Positions 37,255 to 47,654 are shown, numbered from the stretch's first letter. The stretch is 64,000 bases of DNA from Mongoliitalea lutea (GCF_014652135.1 NZ_BMYF01000007.1:62001-126000), one strand, 5' to 3'. Translations and numbers: made by a program. The notes: generated by a model not told the origin, from the sequence alone.

Positions 37255-39522
37255 ATGGAATTTGAACTGACCGATAAAATTGAAGTTGCTGCCCAATTTG
37301 TCAACAGCACCAATCGCCCGATTTTTCTCACCGGAAAAGCCGGAACGGGTAAGACTACCTTTTTGCGAAAGCTCACCAGCATCACGCATAAAAATTTCAT
37401 CATCGTAGCTCCGACTGGTATTGCATCATTAAATGCCAAGGGTGTAACCATACATTCTCAATTTCTTTTGCCCTTTGGTTCCTTTATTCCAAGTAAAGAA
37501 CCTGAAGGAAATTTCTCCCAATCAGGTAATTTTTATTCACAATTTACTTTGGGAAGAAGGCACGCACTCAACGGAACCAGAAGAAAGGTTTTAAGGTCGG
37601 TTGATTTAATTATCATCGATGAAGTATCCATGTTGCGGGCAGATATTTTGGACGCGATCGACTATCGTATGAAAAGCCTCAAACGTAATTTCGATGAGCC
37701 TTTTGGCGGCGTGCAGGTATTGATGATTGGAGACTTGTTTCAGCTCCCTCCTATTGTAAAAAATGAAGAATGGGCTGTGCTAGGGAAATTCTACAAGGGC
37801 ATGCACTTTTTTGAAGCATTGGCTATACAGAATTCAGGGATGGTTTATATCGAGTTGGACAAAATTTTCCGTCAAAAAGACCAAACCTTCATCGATATTC
37901 TCAACAAACTGCGACTGAATAAAATCGAGCGCTCGGATGTAGACTTTTTGAATCGCTTTTTCAAAACTGAGGCAGAAATAGAAAAGGAGAAAGAAGTCAT
38001 CACCATCACCACCCATAATTACAAAGCAGACCAACAGAACCGGAAAGAATTAGACGCCCTACCTGGTAAACCTCAGTTTTTTGAAGCAGTGGTGGAAAAG
38101 GATTTCCCGGAATCCTTGTATCCCGTTCCTTACAGTTTGGAACTCAAGGTTGGTGCCCAAATTATGTTTATCAAAAATGATTCCAGTGGAGAAGGTGCCT
38201 ATTACAATGGGAAAATGGCCACAGTCACCAATATGGATGATGAAGGCATAGAGGTAAGGATGAGTGACAGCCGAATAACCTATTACCTAACGCGCGAGGT
38301 ATGGGAAAATAAGCGCTATGCCGTGCAAGATGACACCAAGGAAATCCAAGAAGAAGTCATTGGGACATTTCAGCAATACCCCATCAAATTGGCTTGGGCA
38401 GTCACGGTACACAAAAGCCAAGGGCTGACGTTTGACAAGGCCATCATCGATGTGGGGCAGGCATTTGCACCGGGACAGGTGTATGTGGCCTTATCCCGCT
38501 TAAGGAGTTTGGATGGGCTAATCCTCCGTACCAAAATCCAACCAACAGTTATTTCATCAGACCCAGAAGCCAGTCAATTTACCAAAAGTACCGAAAGCCA
38601 AGAACCCTTGGATAGTTTATTGAGCAAAGGGCAACAGGCATATATGTTGGATATCTTGGAAAAGACATTCAATTTTTACGAAATCATGTTAGGTATCCAA
38701 GAATTTCAAAAGGATTCGGACAGTAGCCTAGCCTTTGAAGATGAGGAAATGAATACAGCTATCCCTCAATTGCTGAGTTTATTGGCTACTGAATCTGAAA
38801 ACACACTTAAATTCCAACGGCAATTAGCTTACCTCGCCCACCATCAACAGCACGATCATTTGACCGAACGGTTGGAAAAAGGAAGTGCGTACTATCAGAA
38901 ATTCCTCTTGGAAGCACTTGCTGCCCTTTACAAGCATATGTCCGAGGTGGAGCGCTTTAGTCAGACCAAGCAATATTTGGAAAAACTGGAGGAAATCGAT
39001 GTATTGATTTTTAGAAAACTTTTGGAAATACTCCGAACCAATACACTCGTGGCATGCATCATCAATGGGGAGGAAATTCCAAAAATGGAACATTTCTCCC
39101 GGGAGCTCAGCAACCAAACCAAGGACATGCGAAATGCAGCAAAGGAGACTGCTAAGGCCAATCCAAAATTCACCAAAAACAAAACTGGTAAAAAGAAAAA
39201 AGAGGGCGGTCCCAATCTCAAAAAAGTCAAAGGAGAAACGTATGAAATCACCTTTGAACTGCATGATGCAGGTCTCAATTTTCTTCAAATTGCCGAAATG
39301 CGGGGATTAGCTGAATCCACTATCAAAACTCACTTGGCCAAAGGAATCCAAGAAGGACGCGTGGATATCTCCCAACACTTTTCAGAAGAATACATTGACG
39401 AACTCAAAAAACTACTCGTCATTCATGACTTTGATTTGTCGGCAATTCGACAAGAGTATCCAGGCAAATATGATTTCGGGAGTTTGAAAATGGTCTTGGC
39501 TCACATCAATCAGGAAGAATAA
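37255..39522 (+). CDS. Pif1/RecD-like SF1 helicase with C-terminal HTH domain
   Basis: A 755-residue DNA helicase. Walker A is TGKAGTGKTTFLRK, motif II is LIIIDEVSMLRAD, motif III GDLFQLPPI, and the RecD2/UvrD_C_2 part has AWAVTVHKSQGLTFDKA followed by YVALSRLRSL. The last ~120 residues after a Lys-rich linker hold an HTH_40-type helix-turn-helix (LNFLQIAEMRGLAESTIKTHL), as in RecQ-like and Pif1-like proteins of this phylum. It likely unwinds special DNA structures in repair or replication. Single gene with its own start region. Confidence 0.88.
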   Translation: MEFELTDKIEVAAQFVNSTNRPIFLTGKAGTGKTTFLRKLTSITHKNFIIVAPTGIASLNAKGVTIHSQFLLPFGSFIPSKEPEGNFSQSGNFYSQFTLGRRHALNGTRRKVLRSVDLIIIDEVSMLRADILDAIDYRMKSLKRNFDEPFGGVQVLMIGDLFQLPPIVKNEEWAVLGKFYKGMHFFEALAIQNSGMVYIELDKIFRQKDQTFIDILNKLRLNKIERSDVDFLNRFFKTEAEIEKEKEVITITTHNYKADQQNRKELDALPGKPQFFEAVVEKDFPESLYPVPYSLELKVGAQIMFIKNDSSGEGAYYNGKMATVTNMDDEGIEVRMSDSRITYYLTREVWENKRYAVQDDTKEIQEEVIGTFQQYPIKLAWAVTVHKSQGLTFDKAIIDVGQAFAPGQVYVALSRLRSLDGLILRTKIQPTVISSDPEASQFTKSTESQEPLDSLLSKGQQAYMLDILEKTFNFYEIMLGIQEFQKDSDSSLAFEDEEMNTAIPQLLSLLATESENTLKFQRQLAYLAHHQQHDHLTERLEKGSAYYQKFLLEALAALYKHMSEVERFSQTKQYLEKLEEIDVLIFRKLLEILRTNTLVACIINGEEIPKMEHFSRELSNQTKDMRNAAKETAKANPKFTKNKTGKKKKEGGPNLKKVKGETYEITFELHDAGLNFLQIAEMRGLAESTIKTHLAKGIQEGRVDISQHFSEEYIDELKKLLVIHDFDLSAIRQEYPGKYDFGSLKMVLAHINQEE

Positions 39523-39619
39523 GGGCTTTAAATGGTTTTTTGCTGCTTTGTATGATTGCTTTTGCAGAGCGCTCAGATTAGGGGTATATTCCCACTTGTA
39601 ATTGTAATCTGAAGCAATC

Positions 39620-42600
39620 ATGAAATTCTTACTAAAAATTGTTTGTGCCATTCTCCTTGTTGGGAGTTTGCAAGCCCAAGAGATGGGCTACTATATGCAA
39701 CCTTCCATTCATGGAGAAACCATTGTATTTGTGTCCGAGGGGGACCTTTGGAAAGTATCCACTACTGGAGGAAAAGCAATCCGCTTGACCACTCACCATG
39801 GGGAAGAATCCTCTCCAAAAATCTCTCCTGATGGGAAATGGGTAGCTTACGCCGCTTCTTATGAGGGCCCGACCGAGGTCTATATCATCCCTATCGATGG
39901 AGGCTTACCCAGAAGATTGACTTACGAAACAGCAGCATCCATCCCAACTGCCTGGAAGTCTGCAGAAGTGGTTGCTTACACCACCAATCAATACGCCACC
40001 TTACCCAGGTTACAAACGGTAACTGTGAACATCCAAACCGGAAAACGTGACATCCTTCCCTTGGAGATGGCGGCAGAAGGCAGTTTCACAGAGGATGGCA
40101 GCACCTACTTTTTCGTTCGGCCAACCTTCCATAACAATGTCACCAAACGCTACGAAGGTGGAACAGCCCGTCAAGTATGGAAATACACGGAAAATACTCC
40201 CGAAGCCGTTAAACTGACCAAAGATTACAAGGGAGAAGATCACCACCCTACTTTTCATCAGGGAAGAGTGTACTTCATTTCCTCCCGTGATGGTATCCAA
40301 AATGTATGGTCCATGACAGCCGATGGTGCAGATCTCCGTCAACACACCAAGCAAGAAACGTATGATGTGCGAGAATTTTCCCTTTATGGCAATTCTTTGG
40401 CTTATCGAGTAGGCGCAGATATCCATGTAATGGACCTGAGTGCCAATACCGACAAGCAACTTGCCATTCACCTGAGTTCTGATTTTGAGCAAATGCGGGA
40501 AAAATGGATCAATAATCCTGAATCCTATATCACAGGCATTTCAGTCAGCAACGATGGACAACATGTAGCCTTGACTGCAAGAGGAAGAAGCTTTGTACTA
40601 CCTGCCAAAGAGGGTAGGATTGTGCGCTTGGACAGGAAGGATGGGGTGCGCTTGAGAGACGCAGAGTTCTCCCCGGATGGCAAGAGCATTTACGTATTTT
40701 CAGATGAAAGTGGTGAATTTGAAATCCATCAGTACGATAGTAAAGGTATGGACAAAGGAAAGCAGCTGACCAAAGACGGTAGCACGCTACGGTTTAACCT
40801 AACTCCCTCTCCTGATGGAAAGAAACTTGCCTTTACAGACCTGAACAGAGATTTATGGATTTTGGAACTTGCTACGGGTAAACAAGTAAAAGCCTCCACC
40901 AATCGAGAAGGCATCAGCGGATCCATGGCTTGGTCTCCTGACAGTCAATGGCTGGCATTTTCCCAATCTGCTTCCAATACTTTTAATCAGATTTTCGCTT
41001 ATGAATTTGCTACAGGCAAGCGCATTGCCATGACTTCAGATCGGGCCAATAGTGTCAGTCCACAATGGAGTCCTGATGGCAATTGGTTTTATTTCCTCTC
41101 TGATAGAAATTTCGAAACCAAAGTGGGTTCGCCATGGGGTACCCGTCAGCCGGAACCTTATTGGCACAAGCAGATGAAGATTTACCACATATCCTTGAAA
41201 AAGGGCCTCATCTCCCCTTTCCATTTCAATCATGAATTGAAAATAGAGGAGAAAAAGGCAGAAGGCCCAGTAAGAGTAAGCATTGATGAAGACGGCTTGA
41301 TGCAGCGATTGAGAGAAGTGCCCGTACCTGCCGGGAATTACCGTAATTTGGTGGTTACCGACAAGGCCCTTTATTACCTCAACGATGTCAACGATGATGG
41401 TAAAAACAACATCACGATGGTTACCATCGGTTCGAAGGTAGAACCAAAGACTTTCATCGATAATGTCAGAAGGTTTGTCACTTCGGCAAATAACCAATAT
41501 ATGTTGGTGACGGTAGGTAGTAATCACCATGTGGTAGAACTCAAGACCTCCCCTATTTCTAATTTGGCTGAATTTAAATTGGATTTGAGTAAGTGGAATT
41601 TCTCCATCGATCCAAGAGAAGATTGGATTCAATTATACACCGATGCTTGGAGAATGGAAAGAGACTATTATTATGACCCCAATATGCATGGCGTCAATTG
41701 GGATAAGATGTATGAAAAATATTTACCGCTTGCCAAGCGCGTAACAACTCGTTCAGAATTATCCGATGTCATGGGTGAATTGATTGGTGAATTAAGTGTA
41801 TTGCACGCAAGTGTTGGGGGCGGGGACCTGAGAAGAGGTCAAGATCAAGTGACCATGGGATTATTAGGTGCTAGGCTATCAAAGAATGAGCAACACCAAG
41901 GCTTCCAAATTGATTACATCTATCAAACCGATCCTGATTACCCAGATGAACAATCTCCACTTTCCCATCCGGATATTGATATTCCTGTGGGCACCATCAT
42001 TACGCACGTTGATGGTCAAGCAGTTGCGGGAGCCTACGATCTGAATTATTTCTTGAGGGATAAAGCCGGCAAGCAGGTAAGGCTATCGTTGAAAAACAGT
42101 ACAGGAGCCACCTTGGATGATAAAATTCTAATACCCATGAATGCTAGGGCCGAATCCAACCTACGCTACAACGATTGGGAATATACCCGTAGACTGGAAG
42201 TAGAAAAGGCCTCAGATGGAGCGCTGGGCTATGTGCATTTACGAGCTATGGGAGCCAGCGACATCAATCAGTGGTTTAGAGATTTCTATCCACAATTCAA
42301 AAAACAAGGCTTGGTCATCGATGTCCGACATAACAGAGGAGGAAATATTGACAGCTTTATCCTATCAAGATTGATGCGAGAAGCCTTCTTCTATTGGAAA
42401 AACCGGGAAGGTGAGCCTTACTGGAATATGCAATACGCCTTCAGAGGACATTTAGTACTGCTAGTGGATGAGTTTACGGCTTCCGACGGAGAAGCCTTTG
42501 CCGAAGGTTTCCGAAGACTCGAACTAGGACAAAGCATCGGTGCGAGGACATGGGGCGGAGAAGTGTGGTTATCTGGGGTCAATACCCTATCCGATAATGG

Positions 42601-42832
42601 TATTGCCAGAGCGCCAATGATGGGGGTCTATGGGGAAGAAGGAGAATGGTTGATTGAAGGAGAAGGGTTTATTCCAGACATCGAGGTAATCAATTTGCCC
42701 AAAGCCACTTTTGAGGGAAAAGATGCTCAACTGGAAGCAGCCATTGAGCATTTGAAGGAATTGATCAAAAAAGACCCACGACCGGTGTCAAACCCTCCAG
42801 CCTATCCAGATAAGTCGTTTAGGAATAATTAG
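39620..42832 (+). CDS. Tricorn-type protease (S41 family) with N-terminal beta-propellers
   Basis: A 1070-residue protein with a signal peptide (to ~residue 20, ..LQAQ), so exported, unlike archaeal tricorn. Parts: WD/PD40 propeller repeats (many SPDGK and SPDSQW units, residues ~40-530), the tricorn C1 domain (~650-750) with LHASVGGGD holding the catalytic His, a PDZ domain (~790-860), and the S41 core with VRHNRGGNIDSF and DEFTASDGEAFAEGF holding the nucleophile Ser. It probably degrades peptides in the periplasm. Monocistronic, ended by a hairpin at 42860-42886. Confidence 0.9.
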   Translation: MKFLLKIVCAILLVGSLQAQEMGYYMQPSIHGETIVFVSEGDLWKVSTTGGKAIRLTTHHGEESSPKISPDGKWVAYAASYEGPTEVYIIPIDGGLPRRLTYETAASIPTAWKSAEVVAYTTNQYATLPRLQTVTVNIQTGKRDILPLEMAAEGSFTEDGSTYFFVRPTFHNNVTKRYEGGTARQVWKYTENTPEAVKLTKDYKGEDHHPTFHQGRVYFISSRDGIQNVWSMTADGADLRQHTKQETYDVREFSLYGNSLAYRVGADIHVMDLSANTDKQLAIHLSSDFEQMREKWINNPESYITGISVSNDGQHVALTARGRSFVLPAKEGRIVRLDRKDGVRLRDAEFSPDGKSIYVFSDESGEFEIHQYDSKGMDKGKQLTKDGSTLRFNLTPSPDGKKLAFTDLNRDLWILELATGKQVKASTNREGISGSMAWSPDSQWLAFSQSASNTFNQIFAYEFATGKRIAMTSDRANSVSPQWSPDGNWFYFLSDRNFETKVGSPWGTRQPEPYWHKQMKIYHISLKKGLISPFHFNHELKIEEKKAEGPVRVSIDEDGLMQRLREVPVPAGNYRNLVVTDKALYYLNDVNDDGKNNITMVTIGSKVEPKTFIDNVRRFVTSANNQYMLVTVGSNHHVVELKTSPISNLAEFKLDLSKWNFSIDPREDWIQLYTDAWRMERDYYYDPNMHGVNWDKMYEKYLPLAKRVTTRSELSDVMGELIGELSVLHASVGGGDLRRGQDQVTMGLLGARLSKNEQHQGFQIDYIYQTDPDYPDEQSPLSHPDIDIPVGTIITHVDGQAVAGAYDLNYFLRDKAGKQVRLSLKNSTGATLDDKILIPMNARAESNLRYNDWEYTRRLEVEKASDGALGYVHLRAMGASDINQWFRDFYPQFKKQGLVIDVRHNRGGNIDSFILSRLMREAFFYWKNREGEPYWNMQYAFRGHLVLLVDEFTASDGEAFAEGFRRLELGQSIGARTWGGEVWLSGVNTLSDNGIARAPMMGVYGEEGEWLIEGEGFIPDIEVINLPKATFEGKDAQLEAAIEHLKELIKKDPRPVSNPPAYPDKSFRNN

Positions 42833-42859
42833 TCAATTAAAATTGAAATAATTTCATCT

Positions 42860-42890
42860 AGAAGCTGGGACCTTTTCCTAGCTTCTTCTT
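42860..42890 (+). terminator. Terminator-like hairpin after the tricorn gene
   Basis: AGAAGCTGGGA (42860-42870), loop CCTTT, TCCTAGCTTCT (42876-42886): 11-bp stem with one wobble pair; the following sequence is T-rich but not a pure run. Confidence 0.5.
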
Positions 42891-42982
42891 GTTTAAAGTG
42901 ACATTAAACAAAGTACAAATAGCAAAAGCCACCAATTGTTTTAATCGATATTTATTAGTTATTTTGGATAAATCGTAAACGT

Positions 42983-43177
42983 GTGGAAGAGCTACTAGAT
43001 AGAATAACAATAGACCCTGAAATTTGTCATGGAAAACCAACCATTAGAGGGCTAAGATATCCCGTCGAGCACATTTTAGAACTAATGGCAGCAGGAATGT
43101 CAATTCAAGAACTACTAGAAGATTATCCAGACTTGGAAAAGGAAGATTTCCTCGCATGTCTTCAGTTTGATTTTTAA
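42983..43177 (+). CDS. DUF433 (VapB45-like antitoxin) protein, C-terminally truncated
   Basis: A 64-residue protein from a GTG start. DRITIDPEICHGKPTIRGLRYPVEHILELMAAG (key part: C/H-GKP-IRG) is the DUF433 signature, and ELLEDYPDLEKEDFLACL its second helix pair. Such proteins are usually antitoxins paired with a DUF5615 (VapC45/PIN-like) nuclease coded directly downstream. Here the frame leaves the family pattern after LACLQF and stops, earlier than is usual, and only a scrap of toxin sequence follows. The protein may be a relic or still be functional as a regulator. Confidence 0.78.
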   Translation: MEELLDRITIDPEICHGKPTIRGLRYPVEHILELMAAGMSIQELLEDYPDLEKEDFLACLQFDF

Positions 43178-43235
43178 ATTAATTGAAAGAAGTGATCTAA
43201 TAGAAATTAATAGAGAAACAATTACAGAACAATAA
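43155..43235 (+). pseudogene. C-terminal remnant of a DUF5615-type (VapC45) toxin gene
   Basis: In the frame one step off from the DUF433 gene, bases 43155-43235 read through to a TAA with the end LIERSDLIEINRETITEQ. This resembles the C-terminus of Bacteroidota DUF5615 toxins, which typically end in ..LIEIN..KI... All of the N-terminal ~90 residues of such a toxin, including its start and acidic residues, are missing, and the scrap overlaps the end of the DUF433 frame. The simplest reading is an internal deletion joining antitoxin 3' end and toxin 3' end. The family match is from memory. Confidence 0.5.
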
Positions 43236-43307
43236 CAGAATCTCCCAAAAGCTTATTTTATATAAGATAATTTAAATTCTTCTTCAAAACCCATAAAATA
43301 TTTTAAA

Positions 43308-44135
43308 ATGACTAGGTTTTTGATTATGTCAATTTTATTAACTTTCTCCTTTCAAGTATCCTTTTCTCAGTCACCATGTAACCCACACCCACTATTCAAC
43401 ATACTACCCAATCACAGCATATCCGGATGTGAAGAAAAAGAGTATGACAAAATGAGGATGGAGTTTACTGATAAAGACGGTACTTGGATTCAATATGAAA
43501 AAGCTGGATATTTTCTAAAAACCTATTACAGCTTCGATGGAGATTGGGAAAAGAGACCTTCCAATGCAATGATTTTTCAAAATTATATCCAAGCTGTTGC
43601 ATCCAAGGGTGGCACAGTGATTAATGAATCTAAATCAGTAGTCTTGCTAACCCTAAAATCTGGCGGTGATACTTGGTGGATACAGATCCAAAGTGACCAA
43701 AGTGGAACTTTCTCGGTTAGCACTGTAAAAGAAGAATCGATGCACCAGTACATTGTTCTTTCTGCAGAAGACATTGCTAAAGAAATGAAGGCTAATGGTA
43801 AGGCTACTTTTTATGGGATCTTTTTCGATACAGACAAATCAGATATCAAGCCTGAATCCAAGGAAACTTTGGAGCAAATGGCTAACTATTTAAAATCGAA
43901 TGCACAAGTTAATGTCTTTATAGTAGGTCATACAGATAACACCGGCGCTTTCGAACACAATCAACAATTATCCGAAAAAAGAGCTGAAGCAGTGGTTAAC
44001 TATTTAATTGAGAATTATCAAATTGCTGCAAATAGATTAAAAGGTTATGGCGTATCTTCTCTCTCTCCAGTTTCAGCCAACACCTCGGAAGAAGGGAAAA
44101 GCAAAAATAGGAGAGTGGAGATGGTGTTAAAATAA
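43308..44135 (+). CDS. OmpA-family outer-membrane protein
   Basis: A 275-residue protein with a signal peptide ending in VSFSQ near residue 21. The N-terminal ~160 residues are a beta-rich domain with two Cys (SPCNPHP, SGCEEKE). The C-terminal OmpA domain has FDTDKSDIKPES, FIVGHTDNTGAFEHNQQLSEKRAEAV (key residues D and R for peptidoglycan) and SKNRRVEMVLK. It links outer membrane and peptidoglycan. No partner gene is obvious. Confidence 0.87.
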   Translation: MTRFLIMSILLTFSFQVSFSQSPCNPHPLFNILPNHSISGCEEKEYDKMRMEFTDKDGTWIQYEKAGYFLKTYYSFDGDWEKRPSNAMIFQNYIQAVASKGGTVINESKSVVLLTLKSGGDTWWIQIQSDQSGTFSVSTVKEESMHQYIVLSAEDIAKEMKANGKATFYGIFFDTDKSDIKPESKETLEQMANYLKSNAQVNVFIVGHTDNTGAFEHNQQLSEKRAEAVVNYLIENYQIAANRLKGYGVSSLSPVSANTSEEGKSKNRRVEMVLK

Positions 44136-44209
44136 ACTTACATTTGAACTTAGCATACCACATTTGTCCAATAAGAAATCCATTTTAATATTGCTTCAAA
44201 AAGCCTCTG

Positions 44210-46432
44210 ATGTATAAAAATTCAATTGCAAAGATTTGCTTCTATTTTTTATGTTTTTCAATTGTGCTTCAAAATTGCACATCTAAAAATCCTGACCTAC
44301 TAGCTCAACATAATTTGGGGTTTGAAGTCTGGACTAATAAATCGGATTTATCAGATGGTTGGAGTACCTGGGGAGATAAAAAGGTAGAAATCGACTCTAC
44401 ATTTTCTTATGAAGGGAAATATTCGGGCAAAATTTCATCAATTTCGGATAAAGAGTCTTTTGGTGGAATAGTTTATAAAATCCCAATAAAAGGCATAATA
44501 GGTGACAGTGTTCGATTGGAGGGGAAAATCCGATTTGAAAATATTTCAGAGGGTTTTGTTAGTTTAATCCTTAGAGTTGAAGATAATGGAAATACCATAT
44601 ACTTTGAAAATCTTCAAGACCTAAATCTGAACGGAACTAAAGATTGGAGCACTTATCGAATTACATTACCACTTGGATTTGGAAAAGATAATTTAACAAT
44701 AGCAGGTATTATACAAGGAAAAGGAACAGCTTGGTTTGATGACTTTATGGTTGAGATAGATGGTAAGGATATCAATAACTTCGAAATACCTAATTTAAGA
44801 CCAGAAATTTTTGAATCGGATTCTATTTTTGATAAAGGATCTGAAATTATTTTGAGCCAGATCACGGACCAACAAATTAACAACTTGGCAATCACTGCCA
44901 AAATATGGTCTTTCCTTAAGTACTATCATCCCGAGGTGAATGCAGGTAAGTTTAATTGGGATTATGAGTTATTTAGGGTTTTACCTGAAATACTTAAAGC
45001 AAAAAATGATAAACAGAGAGACCAATCCTTTTTAAAATGGATCAAAAATTTAGGTGCCGTGCCGACATGTGGCCCTTGCGTTGAAGTATCTCCTGACTCT
45101 TTTTCTATTGGGAATTTTGATTGGGTTGAGCAGGAAAATATTTCAAATGAGTTGAAAACGGCTTTAAAATGGATTTTTAAAAATAGAACCAGTGAGGAAA
45201 AATTTTATGTCGGACCAGCAGAATATGGTCCTGCCCCTGTCTTTACAAATGAGTTAGATTACAAACAGTTTGCATACCCTGATGATGGGTTTAGATTACT
45301 TGCCCTTTTTAGATATTGGGGAGTTATTGAATACTTCTTTCCTTACAAACATCTTATGGATGAAGATTGGAATATTGTCTTAAAAACATTTATCCCTATT
45401 TTTCTAAATGCCAAAAATGCTCTCGAATATGAATTGGCTTTGCTTCAATTAATCACTATGATTAATGATAGCCATGCAAGTTTGAATACAAGATTGATTG
45501 ATCGAGAGCTCCGTGGAGACTATTACCCACCATTCAAAGTGGATTTTATTGAAAATAATTTAGTTGTAACCCAGCCATTGGTGGATAGCTTATCCCATCT
45601 AAGTGGTACAGTGGTCAGCCATTTCAATGGCAAAGAAATCCATAGTATTGTGGACAGTATAAGACCATTTTTTCCAGCCTCTAATGAAGCTGCACTGAAA
45701 AGAGATATGGCTTGGCAAATTCTTAGGAGTAAAACGAAATCATCAACTATCACTTTTAAAAAAAAGGGATTAGCAACTATGGATTTTATTCATGCTAATT
45801 CATTCAACTCGATTTATTCGAATAAAAATCCAGATCCAGAGTCATTTAAAATGCTAACTCCTAATATTGCTTACTTGAATATCAAAAAATTAACTCCTAC
45901 TGAGTTAGCGTCTGCTTTTGAGAAAATTCAGTCAACAAATGGGCTTATCATCGATTTAAGGACTTATCCTGAACATACCTTGGTCTATGATCTTGGAGCA
46001 TTCCTAGTCAAAACTCCCAAGGGATTTGTCAAAGGGAGTTTGCCCCAATATAATACACCAGGAAAATTCTATTTTACACAAATACTACAAATTAATCCTA
46101 ACCCAACAGCCTTTTACTTGGGTAAGGTCATTCTTCTAGTAGACGAAAACACTCAAAGTGCTCCTGAATTTCATGCAATGGGGCTTCAGGTTGGAGAAAA
46201 CGTAATGACAATAGGTAGTCAAACGGCAGGAGCAGATGGAAATGTTGCAACTATTAAAATTCCAGGCGGCTATTCAACTTTTTTCTCAGGAGTAGGAATC
46301 TATTACCCTGATGGAACAGAAACCCAAAGAGTCGGAATCAAAATAGACTTAGAGGTAAAACCTACCATCCAAGGTGTCAAAGAAGGTAGAGACGAAGTAC
46401 TGGAAAAAGCGATTGAACTCTTAAAAAAATAA
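44210..46432 (+). CDS. S41-family peptidase, lipoprotein
   Basis: A 740-residue protein with a lipoprotein signal (SIVLQNC, Cys near residue 24). Residues ~30-180 look like a jelly-roll, carbohydrate-binding-like domain (FEVWTNKSDLSDGWSTWG, AWFDDFMVEIDG). A helical part with FLKYYHPEVNAGKFNWDYELFR follows, then a C-terminal S41 core with IIDLRTYPE and LLVDENTQSAPEFHAMGL, whose Ser is the expected nucleophile. No clear PDZ is seen. It is likely surface or periplasmic and cuts peptides C-terminally. Single gene. Confidence 0.82.
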   Translation: MYKNSIAKICFYFLCFSIVLQNCTSKNPDLLAQHNLGFEVWTNKSDLSDGWSTWGDKKVEIDSTFSYEGKYSGKISSISDKESFGGIVYKIPIKGIIGDSVRLEGKIRFENISEGFVSLILRVEDNGNTIYFENLQDLNLNGTKDWSTYRITLPLGFGKDNLTIAGIIQGKGTAWFDDFMVEIDGKDINNFEIPNLRPEIFESDSIFDKGSEIILSQITDQQINNLAITAKIWSFLKYYHPEVNAGKFNWDYELFRVLPEILKAKNDKQRDQSFLKWIKNLGAVPTCGPCVEVSPDSFSIGNFDWVEQENISNELKTALKWIFKNRTSEEKFYVGPAEYGPAPVFTNELDYKQFAYPDDGFRLLALFRYWGVIEYFFPYKHLMDEDWNIVLKTFIPIFLNAKNALEYELALLQLITMINDSHASLNTRLIDRELRGDYYPPFKVDFIENNLVVTQPLVDSLSHLSGTVVSHFNGKEIHSIVDSIRPFFPASNEAALKRDMAWQILRSKTKSSTITFKKKGLATMDFIHANSFNSIYSNKNPDPESFKMLTPNIAYLNIKKLTPTELASAFEKIQSTNGLIIDLRTYPEHTLVYDLGAFLVKTPKGFVKGSLPQYNTPGKFYFTQILQINPNPTAFYLGKVILLVDENTQSAPEFHAMGLQVGENVMTIGSQTAGADGNVATIKIPGGYSTFFSGVGIYYPDGTETQRVGIKIDLEVKPTIQGVKEGRDEVLEKAIELLKK

Positions 46433-46460
46433 AATTATGATAAAATGGTTCCTTTAGCAA

Positions 46461-47654
46461 CTAATTAATATTAACATCAAAAAAAACAAGCACAGGATTT
46501 CCTTCAATTTCATATGAATCGATGACATTTCGAACTTTTTCATTTGTTAAGTTTTGATCAGTAATTTTACCTTCCAAATCTAATTTTTTAAGATTGTTTA
46601 ATACCGGATCTGGTCCCCTCATAATAAACCTGTTTCCAGAAACCCCAATTATTTCACCTACCAAGCCAAAATTAATCTCGCTAGAAAGGTTACCAAATGA
46701 TATATAATCCTCTGACAATAAGGATACAAAACAATGAAACAACCGTCCCCCCTTCTGTCCTTGTATAAATAAAACCTCGTTAGTAGCAAAAATATTCCTA
46801 AAGCCTATAAACAAATTTTTATCTATAGCATAATTTGTGGCTTGTAACTGATCACTTTTAAACCTCTTTAAATAGTTTTGTGGAATTGATTCACCGTCAA
46901 TCAGTATCTCATACGACCTTAGAAATGAAGAATCAGTTACTTTAAATATTTCATTGGAAAAATTTTGATACAAAAAAATACCTTGGTCATTTTTGGACAT
47001 ATAGTTAGTAGAACTGTAGGAATTGTTTCTTCGATCTTTCTCTTGAAATAGATATTGATATTTCCTTTCTAAAAAAACACTATCCCAGATCACTACATTA
47101 AATTGATTAGTTTTATCATAAGCATCATTTAAATGCCCCACCCAATTACCATTTAATGATTCAAATTCATTGATATAATTCTTATTTGTATCAAGAACCC
47201 CTATTAAATTACCATTTAAATCGTAAGTAAATACAGATGATGAAGGATTAGTTAAGACCAGAATTTCGTCCTCCTGAATAAAAAAATCTGAAATGCCATT
47301 ATATTTCCCAGGACCATCACCAAAATCATCGATTTTTGAAATAAATTTCCCGCTAAAATCAAACAAAAAAATGGCTTTTTGAATTCTACTAAAAATAGCT
47401 ATCAAATTCTCATTAGTTTCAATTTTTGTAATTTCAGCAATCAAACCATTTGAGTTTGATTCCAAAACAACGTAATCTAAATTTTTTCCAATATCCTCAA
47501 ATTTCTTTTCAGTAGATGTTAACTGTAATCTTCTAAAGTCCTTTGCATCAACCAAATCTTCATCATAATCTGGTTTGGAGCATGAACCAAATAAGACAAA
47601 AATAAAGGAGAGCATAGTAAATGTTTTCCCAAAGCAAAATTTAGTGGTTTTCAT
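46461..47654 (-). CDS. 6-bladed beta-propeller lipoprotein (BF3164-like)
   Basis: 397 residues from the ATG at 47654, which gives the lipoprotein signal ..FVLFGSCSK; the ATG four codons earlier is less likely. Blade-like repeats occur, e.g. IQKAIFLFDFSGKFISKIDDFG (central F-D-G-F pattern) and VFTYDLNGNLIG, of the Bacteroidota six-bladed propeller family. Family members are exported and of unknown function. It resembles the gene at 50425-51555 in layout. It lies 78 bases after the truncated receptor on the same strand. Confidence 0.78.
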   Translation of the reverse strand: MKTTKFCFGKTFTMLSFIFVLFGSCSKPDYDEDLVDAKDFRRLQLTSTEKKFEDIGKNLDYVVLESNSNGLIAEITKIETNENLIAIFSRIQKAIFLFDFSGKFISKIDDFGDGPGKYNGISDFFIQEDEILVLTNPSSSVFTYDLNGNLIGVLDTNKNYINEFESLNGNWVGHLNDAYDKTNQFNVVIWDSVFLERKYQYLFQEKDRRNNSYSSTNYMSKNDQGIFLYQNFSNEIFKVTDSSFLRSYEILIDGESIPQNYLKRFKSDQLQATNYAIDKNLFIGFRNIFATNEVLFIQGQKGGRLFHCFVSLLSEDYISFGNLSSEINFGLVGEIIGVSGNRFIMRGPDPVLNNLKKLDLEGKITDQNLTNEKVRNVIDSYEIEGNPVLVFFDVNIN

